Shown: piece after piece, positions 41,901 to 49,799 of the stretch
Numbering within the stretch: the stretch's first letter is position 1
Layout: each line of letters opens with the position of its first letter
Source: Chryseobacterium sp. BGARF1
GTDB taxonomy: Bacteria; Bacteroidota; Bacteroidia; Flavobacteriales; Weeksellaceae
Reading direction: 5' to 3'
Length of the DNA stretch: 64,000 nt
Assembly: GCF_001677955.1 (NCBI RefSeq)
Contig: NZ_LELA01000043.1
Coordinates: forward strand, 1-64,000
Notes under the pieces: model-generated
Told to the model about the DNA's origin: nothing
The model's database searches: none
What the model saw: only the letters and a program-made list of their open reading frames with translations
Translations under genes and position numbers: made by a program

Positions 41901-43725
41901 TACCGCTTACGATCTGACTTCCGGCTTTGTTGGTAAAATAATTCATATTCAAATAAGTAACATCGGCATCTACATTGGCAGAAATTCTTGAGGTACTAAA
42001 ATCTATTAAACCTTTTACAGTTGCTTTTGCCTGTTCATCATTTACAGTAATCAATCCGTTGTATTTTTTATGATCTAAAAGACCATCCAAAACCACATTA
42101 TTGATTTCCTTATTCATAATCTCAATGCTTGAAATCTGAGATTTTGTACTCAAACGCATCGTATTCACATCAAAACTCTGTCCGTCTAAATTAAATTTAC
42201 CAGAAATTAAACCAACAGCTTTGCTTTTAGTAATAACAGAAGTATTTAAGTCATTAACTTCGGCATATCCTTTATACTTTGGCAGCGCCGTACTATAATC
42301 CGTTAAAGAGAAATTAGAAATTTTTGCCTGTCCGATTCCCGTCATCAGATTTCCTGAAGAAACAAAAACCTGTTTGGGAGTTACTTTCGCAGTTCCGTTA
42401 TATTTTAATTTACCAAAATCATCTGCAAAGTTTTTCATCTTTGAAGAAACGAAAGTCGGCATCATTGCTTTCAAATCTTTATAGGTAAAATCGGCTGAAA
42501 GATCTTCGGTTTCTATGGTAAAATCACCTCTTAGCAAATGATTGGCTTTCAGTTTTTTTGTTGCAATATTTACCGAAGGATTTCTGATCAGAAAGTTTTC
42601 TAAAGTAAAATGATTTAATGGGCCTATCATTTTTCCGCTTGCATTGAACGGAATAAAATTATCCCAATTAGTCACAAAATAAGAGATATCATAACCACTT
42701 ATCTGGCTTCCCAATTTCATATTCATATCCCATTTTACTTTATTGGTAAAATCTGCCCACGAACCTTTATTTAAATTAAATTTAATATCGCCCTGAAGAA
42801 GCGAATGGTCTGTATTTAAAGTAAGGTCTCCCAAAGCCAGAAAATCTTCTGTCATCGAAAAATCTGTCGAAAAAGTTTCTACAAAATGAGATTTCCCCCA
42901 TCTTTTGGTGGTAAAAGTAAAATTATCGATACGCGCATCAATGTTTACGCCTTTTACTTTTACTTTTGGAACAATAAGATTGACGTTTGTTGCTGTTAAC
43001 CATTTTCCAGGCTCTCCCGGAGAATTTTGGTTAACAATAGAAACTTTAGAATTTAAAATTTCCAGACGTGCATTCAGTTGAAAGGGAGGTTTTTTCGGGT
43101 CTCTTTTTTTTCCGCTGTCGAAAAGTTGTGTAAAACGAATGAAATTTGAAATACTATCACCTTTATAAGTGATCACCTTTATATCAGCATCATTAAGTTT
43201 CAACCCATTAAAACTCAAAGAATTATTTTTTCCGATATTGGTTGCCAAAGAAAACCAGTCAGAATTAGCTTTGAATTCTCTTACCTTAATAAAGTCTAAA
43301 TTTTTATAATCTTTTATTTTTAAACCTTTAATAGTAACATCTCCAAAAAAGTCTACCTCTACACTTTCGGTAGACATTTTCGCCTTAAAATCTCTGTTTA
43401 CGATTTGTAAAGCCTGATCTGCAGCCCATCTTTTGGTTACCGGTAAATTAATAGCAATTAAAACAAGAACGATGATCGAAAAGAGTGTCCAGAAAAGAAA
43501 TAATAATAATTTTGCCCACCAAGAATAGCTTACCACATCTTTAGCAGCCTGTTTACCAAACTCTTGCGCAGTATCTATCGGATGATTTATAGCGTCGGAA
43601 GCTAGTTCAGAAGCTTCTTTTACGGTCTCCTGAACATTTTCCACGGTCTTCTGCACCTGATCTCCCAGATTTTCAGCTACCGATTTTTTGTTCTCATTTT
43701 CGTTATTATTCTCTAACTTTGCCAT
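38926..43725 (-). CDS. TamB-like translocation and assembly module protein (very large)
   Basis: 1599 aa from the ATG at 43725. Frames upstream of that ATG run into the divergent tsaD and are not plausible. An N-terminal Lys/Glu-rich, coiled-coil-like stretch (1-65) precedes a transmembrane helix (about 70-93). An AsmA-like region and a long repetitive beta region follow, with the DUF490/TamB domain at the end (ENVLQFGSILLLNMFNV; YLSGEGSVEYDISKKNDG). TamB proteins span the periplasm and work in outer-membrane protein insertion or lipid transport. A Lys-rich tail closes the protein. Its start codon is only four bases from that of tsaD on the other strand. Confidence 0.9.
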   Translation of the reverse strand: MAKLENNNENENKKSVAENLGDQVQKTVENVQETVKEASELASDAINHPIDTAQEFGKQAAKDVVSYSWWAKLLLFLFWTLFSIIVLVLIAINLPVTKRWAADQALQIVNRDFKAKMSTESVEVDFFGDVTIKGLKIKDYKNLDFIKVREFKANSDWFSLATNIGKNNSLSFNGLKLNDADIKVITYKGDSISNFIRFTQLFDSGKKRDPKKPPFQLNARLEILNSKVSIVNQNSPGEPGKWLTATNVNLIVPKVKVKGVNIDARIDNFTFTTKRWGKSHFVETFSTDFSMTEDFLALGDLTLNTDHSLLQGDIKFNLNKGSWADFTNKVKWDMNMKLGSQISGYDISYFVTNWDNFIPFNASGKMIGPLNHFTLENFLIRNPSVNIATKKLKANHLLRGDFTIETEDLSADFTYKDLKAMMPTFVSSKMKNFADDFGKLKYNGTAKVTPKQVFVSSGNLMTGIGQAKISNFSLTDYSTALPKYKGYAEVNDLNTSVITKSKAVGLISGKFNLDGQSFDVNTMRLSTKSQISSIEIMNKEINNVVLDGLLDHKKYNGLITVNDEQAKATVKGLIDFSTSRISANVDADVTYLNMNYFTNKAGSQIVSGRVNGKMAMSTINDLNLDVEAFNVNFATADQKYHIPNAKLKTFVEGGERSILVDAPGAVNGKISGKYNLADLTGMVENGLGKILVGPEPRKLYRNQAFAMNFDVEQGLVAYFMPDLKLPQGAKVEGEYDGNSNNLILNLDAASLKYIMTKKEEITEADHALAEANPDYKIDDRVVVTRDSAMVESVMVRINTANTEQQLYAKINRLEYNKNILKDVILTGKNDNNSVLRIATSFKHGSPEDELNESLKDYAINFNQSTNPEGDYVFRFEPTEVNLNNVKWSIDTNPDLDHYISYRRKTSDFEIHNLKIYSDDSSLLINESIFKSAKDFYVDAEVQNFAIEKILEMQSGGNPMDIKGLANGNVKIKMDKSTLQPLVDLTVDNIMMNGNDMGDVTISAVNGFSLNVYDVDVRVASAGVIGNNNLHLTGTVNNNTPSPTIDLTTELRDFDLAFTQQFVQTIFGNLRGKATGDLKINGTLKNLDYSGDIALKEFGLKLLFTGVDYSFDDTVIPLSKGLAILNNIGVHDGRSNSSGTISGAIQFETLSSMGVNLVMRADNLLMLNTTQKDYDLFWGRVYGQGDLYVDGPVSALNLSTPNMKALNGSTFTFNSSSTSNVEEFKMLRFLKEGKDGLVTLDEKKKTGANMNIDFSLDVDKGTTVNVLVGDDVGNITVKGMANNLRFQMNRQGNIAMNGSYMVDSGTFVSKAILNRTFQIQKSSSIRWDGDAMKPALDISANYVRMVSNAGQYLNMGQLQPISVLLQANITNTLNDPKIALNVTALDVSSQVKETLAAKINQTEGENVLQFGSILLLNMFNVTNSGGGLTIDAAGIAESSGYNMLLKQLGSVLNTVSNEFQIDLNYVKGNDQFSNSGDRANAGVSFDLSPRITVKTGLGIPLTKTESTSNNYLSGEGSVEYDISKKNDGTLVLRGYSKPTNIGMGVGTVGTNGSANQAYGGGIVWSKSFNSLFKKKKKDKKLTPSETEIKTDSVKSSAKKP
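43688..43721 (+). promoter_or_regulatory. promoter of tsaD, inside the 5' end of the TamB gene
   Basis: TTG (43688-43690), 23 bases, TAACTTTG (43714-43721). Transcription would start around 43727, within a few bases of the tsaD ATG at 43730, giving a very short or absent leader. The whole promoter lies in TamB codons on the opposite strand. Confidence 0.6.
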
Positions 43726-43729
43726 TATT

Positions 43730-44746
43730 ATGAGCGACTCTATAATTTTAGGTATCGAATCATCTTGTGATGACACTTCAGCAGCTATTATCAAAGGAAA
43801 TTCTATTCTTTCAAACATTGCAGCCAATCAGGAAATCCACAAAGAATATGGTGGTGTAGTTCCCGAGCTGGCTTCGCGTGCCCATCAGCAGAATATTATT
43901 CCTGTTGTTGAAAAATCTATACTTAAAGCAAATATACAACAAAATGCAATTTCAGCCATAGGCTTTACGAGAGGTCCAGGACTTTTAGGTTCTCTGCTTG
44001 TAGGAACCTCTTTTGCCAAGTCGCTCGCGATGAGTTTAGATGTTCCTTTAATAGAAGTAAATCACCTTCAGGCGCATATTTTAGCGCATTTCATTGACGA
44101 TGCAAATCCTGTGCCGCCCAAATTCCCATTTTTGTGTCTTACAGTAAGTGGAGGGCATACGATGATCGTCTTGGTAAAAGATTATTTCGATATGGAAATT
44201 ATCGGAAAAACAATTGATGATGCAGCAGGTGAAGCTTTTGATAAAATCGGAAAAATTTTCGATTTAGATTATCCTGCAGGTCCAATCATTGATAGATTAG
44301 CCAAAGAAGGAAATCCTGATGCTTTTAAATTTAATAAACCTAGACTAGAAAATTACGATTATTCTTTCAGTGGAATTAAAACTTCGGTTTTATATTTTAT
44401 TCAGAAAGAAGTAAAGAAAAACCCTGATTTCATTAAAGAAAATATGAATGATTTGTGCGCTTCGGTTCAGAAATGCATCATCGAAATTTTAATGAATAAA
44501 TTAGAAAAAGCTGCAAAAGATTTAAATATAAAAGAAGTTGCGATTGCTGGTGGAGTTTCTGCCAATTCAGCATTGAGAAAAGTAATGCAGGACAATCACG
44601 AGAAATTAGGCTGGAATATTTACATTCCTAAATTTGAATATACCACCGATAACGCAGCAATGATTGCAATGGTTGCTCAACTTAAATTTGAAAGAGGAGA
44701 ATTTACCGATTTAAGAACTACAGCAACCTCAAAATACGATTTATAA
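43730..44746 (+). CDS. tsaD: tRNA N6-adenosine threonylcarbamoyltransferase TsaD
   Basis: 338 aa from the ATG at 43730 (MSDSIILGIESSCDDTSAA). Kae1 family marks: GVVPELASRAHQQNI with the metal His of HxxxH type, VNHLQAHILAHFID, LTVSGGHTMIVL, and AGGVSANSALR near the end. Transfers threonylcarbamoyl to A37 of ANN-reading tRNAs. An earlier in-frame ATG (43688) lies inside the TamB gene and is rejected. The stop overlaps the start of the next gene by one base (TAATGA). Confidence 0.95.
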   Translation: MSDSIILGIESSCDDTSAAIIKGNSILSNIAANQEIHKEYGGVVPELASRAHQQNIIPVVEKSILKANIQQNAISAIGFTRGPGLLGSLLVGTSFAKSLAMSLDVPLIEVNHLQAHILAHFIDDANPVPPKFPFLCLTVSGGHTMIVLVKDYFDMEIIGKTIDDAAGEAFDKIGKIFDLDYPAGPIIDRLAKEGNPDAFKFNKPRLENYDYSFSGIKTSVLYFIQKEVKKNPDFIKENMNDLCASVQKCIIEILMNKLEKAAKDLNIKEVAIAGGVSANSALRKVMQDNHEKLGWNIYIPKFEYTTDNAAMIAMVAQLKFERGEFTDLRTTATSKYDL

Positions 44747-45156
44747 TGAAGATATTATTAGAAGAAAAAGTACTGGGAACACAGTCTAAAAAGAACTCAA
44801 AATATTATTGGGTTTTAGAAACGATAACAGGAAAAAATGATACTTCAACAGAATTTGATGAAGATGATTTTCAGATGATTGGTTCGGAAACGGGTTTTAT
44901 TCAAAATGTAAAGGAAGAAATCATTGAGAAAATTAACGCTGAAAATGTTTTCAATTTTGATTTTGAACCCAAAGAAGGAGATTACTTATCCATCAAAAAT
45001 AATTTAAGGAAAAAGGAATATTTAAATTTAATTTTCATGAATAATCTTTGGGTTGAAGAAATCTACATGTGTTCTTACAGAGATTGCGAAGGTGATGTTT
45101 ATACCACTATAAAAACCGGAGTGGCATTTATAAGTGAAAATGAGATATTTTTTTAA
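44746..45156 (+). CDS. hypothetical protein coupled to tsaD
   Basis: 136 aa. Starts at the last base of the tsaD stop (TAATG), so translation is coupled. No signal peptide. The composition is acidic and charged (STEFDEDDFQMIGSETGF; ENVFNFDFEPKEGDYLSIKN), and the only motif-like part is a Cys in MCSYRDCEGDVY. No family recognised. Confidence 0.75.
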   Translation: MKILLEEKVLGTQSKKNSKYYWVLETITGKNDTSTEFDEDDFQMIGSETGFIQNVKEEIIEKINAENVFNFDFEPKEGDYLSIKNNLRKKEYLNLIFMNNLWVEEIYMCSYRDCEGDVYTTIKTGVAFISENEIFF

Positions 45157-45206
45157 AAGACCATTTCATTTAATCAAACTCAGACAGATTTTAAATATTC
45201 CATTTT

Positions 45207-45902
45207 ATGAAACTTTTTTTTGGAGAAATCAATAACGGAAAAGCAATTATCAACGACGAAGAACAACAGCACATTGTAAAAGTTCTTCGTATGAAAGATG
45301 GAGAAGAAATTCATGTAACCGACGGAAAGGGAAATCTGGCTTCTGGAACATTGATTATCGAAGGTAAAAAAGCAGGCATTGAAGTTGCTGAAATTAAAAC
45401 TGAAACTCCTGATTTTAATCCTAAACTTCATATTGCGATTGCTCCAACAAAAAATATTGACCGTATCGAATTTTTTGTAGAAAAAGCTGTAGAAATGGGA
45501 ATTTCTGAAATAACCATTCTTCAAACAGAAAAAACGGAGCGTAAAAATCTGAATATTGATAAAATAAGAAAACAGGCAATTGCAGCTTCTAAGCAAAGTT
45601 TGAGATTTCATTTTCCTGTTATTAATGATTTGATAAAGCTTCAAGACTTTCTGAAAAATATTGATTCGGAAACTACTTTTGTAGCGCACTGCAATGAAAA
45701 TTTAGATAGAATTAATTTAAATGAAATTCCAAAATTAGAAAATTACACTTTCTTGATTGGCCCTGAAGGTGATTTTTCGGATAAAGAAATTTTGTTTTTA
45801 GCTGAAAAAGGAATTAAAGCAGTTACTCTTGGGAATCAAAGATTGAGAACGGAAACTGCTGGAGTTTTTGTTGCTGCTTGGAATTATAATAGGATGATTT
45901 AA
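45207..45902 (+). CDS. rsmE: 16S rRNA (uracil1498-N3)-methyltransferase RsmE
   Basis: 231 aa, SPOUT fold. N-terminal PUA-like part with EQQHIVKVLRMKDGEEIHVT, then IAPTKNIDRIEFFVEKAVEM, GPEGDFSDKEILF and LGNQRLRTETAGVFVAAW, the SAM-binding knot. Methylates N3 of U1498 in 16S rRNA. Converges with the lipoprotein gene on the other strand; stop codons are one base apart. Confidence 0.93.
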   Translation: MKLFFGEINNGKAIINDEEQQHIVKVLRMKDGEEIHVTDGKGNLASGTLIIEGKKAGIEVAEIKTETPDFNPKLHIAIAPTKNIDRIEFFVEKAVEMGISEITILQTEKTERKNLNIDKIRKQAIAASKQSLRFHFPVINDLIKLQDFLKNIDSETTFVAHCNENLDRINLNEIPKLENYTFLIGPEGDFSDKEILFLAEKGIKAVTLGNQRLRTETAGVFVAAWNYNRMI

Positions 45903-45903
45903 G

Positions 45904-46539
45904 TCAATTGCCATCAACAACATCTTCTGTGTAAGAAGTACGAATTAGTTTATCGTTTTTCCATTCGTATGTTGACCAAAATTCTCCAACTCCTGAGATT
46001 CTGTAATCTGACTTTATTTCTTTTTTCTTTACATCAAAAATAGGATTATAGATTTTCTCGAATTTTTTTTCTTGAATAAATTTCCCTTTTTTCTTAATCC
46101 AAACATTTGAAATAAACCAATTCATTCCGACTTCTTTTGAAATCGTCAAATCATTAATTCCGTCAAAATTTACATCCTCAAACTTAAAATCTAATTCTTC
46201 AATATTCCGAAATCCCCAATCCGAAAATGCTTTAAGATTTTGCACTTCCTTTCCCTGATAAACTTTTAGCTTGTAATAATCGACTCGTCCCTCTTTTATG
46301 GTATAAAAAACTTCAGCAGAAATATCTTTATCTTTAATAATTTGAGAGTATTTCCCATCTTTCGGCTCTTCTTTAAGCACATTTTCTTGTTCAATATTTC
46401 CAATTTTAGAACTATCAATATTTACAGCAGCAGAATCAATTGCAATATGTATTGAATCACTTTTTGAAATATTATCCTGCCTTTTCTTTTCACAAGAAAA
46501 AACTAAAAGTAAAGCAATAAATGCAATGATATTTTTCAT
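45904..46539 (-). CDS. lipoprotein, XAC2610-like
   Basis: 211 aa lipoprotein (leader ending LLLVFSCEKK). FEDVNFDGINDLTISKEVG is the calcium-loop-like motif of XAC2610-type proteins, followed by NWFISNVWIKKKGKF and an aromatic C-terminus. XAC2610 relatives include periplasmic lysozyme inhibitors. The start overlaps the stop of the methyltransferase gene by one base, so it is coupled to it, an odd pairing. It is outside the T6SS region but has the same type of domain as the presumed immunity lipoprotein at 840-1871. Confidence 0.75.
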   Translation of the reverse strand: MKNIIAFIALLLVFSCEKKRQDNISKSDSIHIAIDSAAVNIDSSKIGNIEQENVLKEEPKDGKYSQIIKDKDISAEVFYTIKEGRVDYYKLKVYQGKEVQNLKAFSDWGFRNIEELDFKFEDVNFDGINDLTISKEVGMNWFISNVWIKKKGKFIQEKKFEKIYNPIFDVKKKEIKSDYRISGVGEFWSTYEWKNDKLIRTSYTEDVVDGN

Positions 46540-47213
46540 TAGCTAAAACTAATATTATTATCTTTCATATATTTAGCTAAAATCATCTCACCGCTTTTTA
46601 TAGAATTTACCGTCCAGCGAATTTTCATTCTCAGCAATTTTTCTTCATTCAGTTTGTAATCAATATTCGATTTTATCAGCTTTTGCTTTAATTCATACAT
46701 ACAAATTGAGGCCGCAACAGAAACATTAAAACTTCTTGTAAAACCATACATTGGAATCGCCAAAGTTTCATCTGCAAAATCTAAAACTTCCTTAGAAACA
46801 CCTTCCATTTCAGTTCCGAAAACTAAGGCAATTGGCTCAGTAATTTCGTATTCAGGTAAAAATTTGGCATTCTTTTCTAACGAAACAGCAACTATTTTAT
46901 ACCCTTTATCTTTAATTTTCTGAAAAGATTCCATATTTCGGGGAAGTTTTTCTACTTCTACCCAAGTATCCGCACCTTTCGTTACTCTTAAATTAGGTTC
47001 AAAATTATTTTCTTCCTGAAGCGCCACCACTTTATGAAAACCACACGCTTCTACAGACCTTACAATAGCCGCTGCATTTCTAAACTGATAAACATCTTCA
47101 ACCACCGGAAGTACAAAATCTGAACTTTCAGGAGCAAAATGCTCAATTTTTCTTAATCTTTCCTCCGTTAAAAACTGTTGTAAATACTCGTAAGTTTGCT
47201 CTAAATCTTTCAT
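46539..47213 (-). CDS. SpoU/TrmH-family RNA 2'-O-methyltransferase
   Basis: 224 aa SPOUT methyltransferase. Motif 1 FVLPVVEDVYQFRNAAAIVR, motif 2 LVFGTEMEGVSKEVLDFAD, motif 3 IPMYGFTRSFNVSVAASI. The extended C-terminal helices (after residue 170) and the length are like TrmH, which makes Gm18 in tRNA. The exact target is not provable from sequence. Confidence 0.9.
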   Translation of the reverse strand: MKDLEQTYEYLQQFLTEERLRKIEHFAPESSDFVLPVVEDVYQFRNAAAIVRSVEACGFHKVVALQEENNFEPNLRVTKGADTWVEVEKLPRNMESFQKIKDKGYKIVAVSLEKNAKFLPEYEITEPIALVFGTEMEGVSKEVLDFADETLAIPMYGFTRSFNVSVAASICMYELKQKLIKSNIDYKLNEEKLLRMKIRWTVNSIKSGEMILAKYMKDNNISFS

Positions 47214-47296
47214 CTTCTTTCAAATCTTTGCAAATTAACGTAATTTTGAAATTCTGAACCTGAAAAGGAACTTAAAATCTCTAATTTAAATAAAAA

Positions 47297-48313
47297 ATGA
47301 AGCGAAAAGTCCTTCTAATTTATACCGGTGGAACGATTGGTATGGAAAAAGATTACGAAACCGGAAGTCTCCGTGCCTTTGATTTCGGAAATATTTTTGA
47401 AAAAATGCCCGAAATGCGACTCATGGAATGTGAAGTTTTCGTACATCCTTTTGAAAAACCTCTCGATTCATCCGATATGGGGCCAGAAGAATGGAGAATA
47501 ATTGCTCATCTGATATTCGACAATTATAAAAAATACGACGGTTTTCTAATTCTTCACGGAACAGATACGATGTCTTATACTGCTTCTGCATTGAGTTTTA
47601 TGCTAAAAGGTTTAAGAAAACCTGTCATTTTAACGGGTTCACAACTTCCGATTGGAGATTTGAGAACAGACGCTAAAGAAAATCTTTTGACGAGCTTGTA
47701 TTATGCGAGTCTTTATGAACAGAATGATGCCGTTATTCAGGAAGTTGCGATTTATTTTGAATATAAATTATTGAGAGGAAACCGTACTTTAAAATATTCT
47801 GCAGAGTATTTTGATGCATATGCAAGTCCGAACTACCCTATTTTAGGGCAATCTGGAGTTCATTTGAAAATTGAAAAGGATAATCTTTTTCGTTGTGATG
47901 GAAGAATTGAGTTTCATGTAGACGAACATATTTCTGAAGATGTTCTTTTCTGGAGAATTTTCCCAGGAATGAAACTGAATCATTTTAATGAAATCCCTAA
48001 AATGAAAGTGTTGATTTTACAGGTTTTCGGCTCGGGAACAATTTTCAGTAGCGAGAAAACTCTGGAAACTTTACAGCAAATCAGAAATAACGGAACTGAG
48101 ATCGTAGTGGTAAGTCAGTGTATTTCCGGTGGTATTTCTTTTGGAAAATATGAGAACTCTAATATTTTCTCAAGAATCGGAGCCATTAGTGGAAGAGATA
48201 TGACCGCAGAAGCTGCCATCACCAAAGCAATGCACTTGATTGATAACCCCAATTACAGCGGAAGTTTTGCCGATAATTTTTCATGGAATCTTTGTGGAGA
48301 AATAAGCGTGTAA
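47297..48313 (+). CDS. type I asparaginase
   Basis: 338 aa. Catalytic Thr motif YTGGTIGMEKD and second motif ILHGTDTMSYTASALSFML with the Thr-Asp pair. The C-terminal domain has VVSQCISGGISFGKYENS. No signal peptide, so cytoplasmic type I (AnsA-like). Converts asparagine to aspartate and ammonia. Confidence 0.93.
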   Translation: MKRKVLLIYTGGTIGMEKDYETGSLRAFDFGNIFEKMPEMRLMECEVFVHPFEKPLDSSDMGPEEWRIIAHLIFDNYKKYDGFLILHGTDTMSYTASALSFMLKGLRKPVILTGSQLPIGDLRTDAKENLLTSLYYASLYEQNDAVIQEVAIYFEYKLLRGNRTLKYSAEYFDAYASPNYPILGQSGVHLKIEKDNLFRCDGRIEFHVDEHISEDVLFWRIFPGMKLNHFNEIPKMKVLILQVFGSGTIFSSEKTLETLQQIRNNGTEIVVVSQCISGGISFGKYENSNIFSRIGAISGRDMTAEAAITKAMHLIDNPNYSGSFADNFSWNLCGEISV

Positions 48314-48328
48314 TTTTAAATTAAGAAT

Positions 48329-48358
48329 TTGTAGATTCAATAAAATAGCCTATTTTTG
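48329..48358 (+). promoter_or_regulatory. promoter of tRNA-Ser
   Basis: TTG (48329-48331), 19 bases, TATTTTTG (48351-48358): near-perfect Bacteroidota promoter 15 bases before the tRNA. Confidence 0.75.
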
Positions 48359-48373
48359 CAGTCTTCAAAACAT

Positions 48374-48460
48374 AGAGAGGTGTCCGAGTGGTTGAAGGAG
48401 CTACCCTGGAAAGGTAGTATGCGGGTAACTGTATCGAGGGTTCGAATCCCTTCCTCTCTG
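48374..48460 (+). tRNA. tRNA-Ser (anticodon GGA)
   Basis: 87 nt class II tRNA. Acceptor AGAGAGG pairs CCTCTCT, discriminator G. Anticodon stem CTACC/GGTAG with loop CTGGAAA, anticodon GGA at 48408-48410, reading UCC and UCU. A long variable arm precedes the T loop GGTTCGAATCCC. CCA is not encoded. A terminator hairpin follows. Confidence 0.95.
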
Positions 48461-48461
48461 C

Positions 48462-48490
48462 AAAAGCGTTGATTTTCAACGCTTTTTTTT
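48462..48490 (+). terminator. terminator of tRNA-Ser
   Basis: AAAGCGTTGA, loop TTTT, CAACGCTTTTTTTT. Directly follows the tRNA. Confidence 0.85.
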
Positions 48491-48676
48491 GTTTTTAATC
48501 CTGTGATTTTTTCTTTAATAAATTAAGCATTTGTGATTTAAAAATAGTGTGAGAAATTTAATTACTTTTTATGTGCCACCTAAAGATATAATAAAATAAC
48601 AATTTATTTATCAAACAATTACACATAAGAACAAAATAATAAACGCAGCAGTACATATTTATATTAGCGCAATGTG

Positions 48677-48684
48677 TAAATTTG
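48677..48684 (+). promoter_or_regulatory. -7 box for the TraB/GumN gene
   Basis: TAAATTTG, consensus -7, about 37 bases before the ATG at 48721. No TTG at the usual -33 distance. Confidence 0.4.
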
Positions 48685-48720
48685 GATGTTAGCTATAATT
48701 TCACCAAAAAAACACAATAA

Positions 48721-49575
48721 ATGAAAAAAATATCATTCTTAGTTTTTATTCTTTTAACTAACCTTTCGTTAGCGCAAAACAATACAATATTATGGAAAAT
48801 AACAAGTAATGAAACTAATTCTGTTTCGTACTTGCTTGGAAACTTTCATCAAATTGGAGATAGTTTCATAGATAAATATCCTATAATTGAAGAAAAAATT
48901 AAAAATTCAGATTTAGTCATTTTAGAAACTGAAGAATTAAGTGCAAAAAACATCATTAATTTACGGAAAGAAAATTATGAAATCAATGATAATTTTAATG
49001 CTGAAGAACTTAAAAATCTAAAAAAATTAACTTCTTATCATACATCACTACTTTACAAATACACACCTATTGAATTGAGTTGGAAACTGCAACAAGAATA
49101 TACGAAAAGAGTTTGTGGTTCAATAAATTCAAATGATAAATTTGATGACTTTGACAATTATATTTACTATTTAGCCAAAAAAAATAAAATTCAGACAATG
49201 GGATTTGCAACTATGGAAGAGCAAGTCGAAAATCTAAATAAACAATATCAACATGTAACTTGGAAATCCGAGAAAAATAATATCATTTTTTATTTATATA
49301 ATTTGACTAAAGAAAAAATAATAAAAACCCAAGTTTGCGATGATGTATCAAATTATGTCAAATTAAATATTGATTACAAATTTGAATCTTCTTGTGATTT
49401 TTTGAACGTTCTTCTTACAGAAAGAAATAACAGATGGATTGAAGAACTTCTGCCATTACTCAAGATTAAAAATACTTTTATTTCAGTTGGATATTTTCAT
49501 TTAGGATATAAATGTGGACTCATCAATCAACTAAAAAAATCAGGATATAAGGTTGAACCTGTAAAAATGAAATAA
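48721..49575 (+). CDS. TraB/GumN family protein
   Basis: 284 aa with signal peptide (MKKISFLVFILLTNLSLAQ). The TraB/GumN signature is seen as SYLLGNFHQIGDSFIDKYP near the start, SDLVILETEELS and the C-terminal SVGYFHLGYKCGLINQLKKS. Members include TIKI-like metalloproteases that cut secreted peptides. The metal-ligand motif GxxH near residue 42 and GYFHL near 258 are present. The bacterial function is not settled. Stands alone between terminators. Confidence 0.82.
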   Translation: MKKISFLVFILLTNLSLAQNNTILWKITSNETNSVSYLLGNFHQIGDSFIDKYPIIEEKIKNSDLVILETEELSAKNIINLRKENYEINDNFNAEELKNLKKLTSYHTSLLYKYTPIELSWKLQQEYTKRVCGSINSNDKFDDFDNYIYYLAKKNKIQTMGFATMEEQVENLNKQYQHVTWKSEKNNIIFYLYNLTKEKIIKTQVCDDVSNYVKLNIDYKFESSCDFLNVLLTERNNRWIEELLPLLKIKNTFISVGYFHLGYKCGLINQLKKSGYKVEPVKMK

Positions 49576-49590
49576 AAAAGACATATAACA

Positions 49591-49618
49591 AAAACCAGAT
49601 CGATTGATCTGGTTTTCT
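49591..49618 (+). terminator. terminator of the TraB/GumN gene
   Basis: AAAACCAGATC, loop GATT, GATCTGGTTTT, 11 perfect pairs. Confidence 0.8.
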
Positions 49619-49659
49619 GCTTGAAATGCAGTATCAAAATGCATTTCGACAATATAATG

Positions 49660-49795
49660 AAGTGAATGAATGTTTGGTGTTTTGATGAAGAAATTCTTTC
49701 ATAGCCCGGATTGCAACGACATCCTTTTTCTGAGATGGCTTTGCAAAAAAGCTTTGGCAAAAAAGATATAGTGGAAAGCCGGATTAAGCTCCTAA
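49660..49795. repeat. dispersed element with CCCGGATTGCAACGACATCC and GGAAAGCCGGATTAAGCTCC
   Basis: The spacer has two related GGATT-centred words about 75 bases apart, with an AAAAAAGC(TTTGGC)AAAAAAGAT stretch between them. From memory, very similar strings occur between genes in many Chryseobacterium genomes, so I call it an interspersed repeat. The 77-aa frame that crosses it on the minus strand is not taken as a gene. Confidence 0.5.
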
Positions 49796-49799
49796 AAAA

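Noticed and set aside
43726..43827. N-terminal extension of TamB into tsaD
   Set aside because: The 34 extra residues are the antisense of tsaD codons; the ATG at 43725 directly precedes the charged start typical of the protein.
45180..45689. 169-aa minus-strand frame opposite rsmE
   Set aside because: Antisense shadow; RsmE motifs are on the plus strand and the shadow is Phe/Asn/Ser-rich with no motif.
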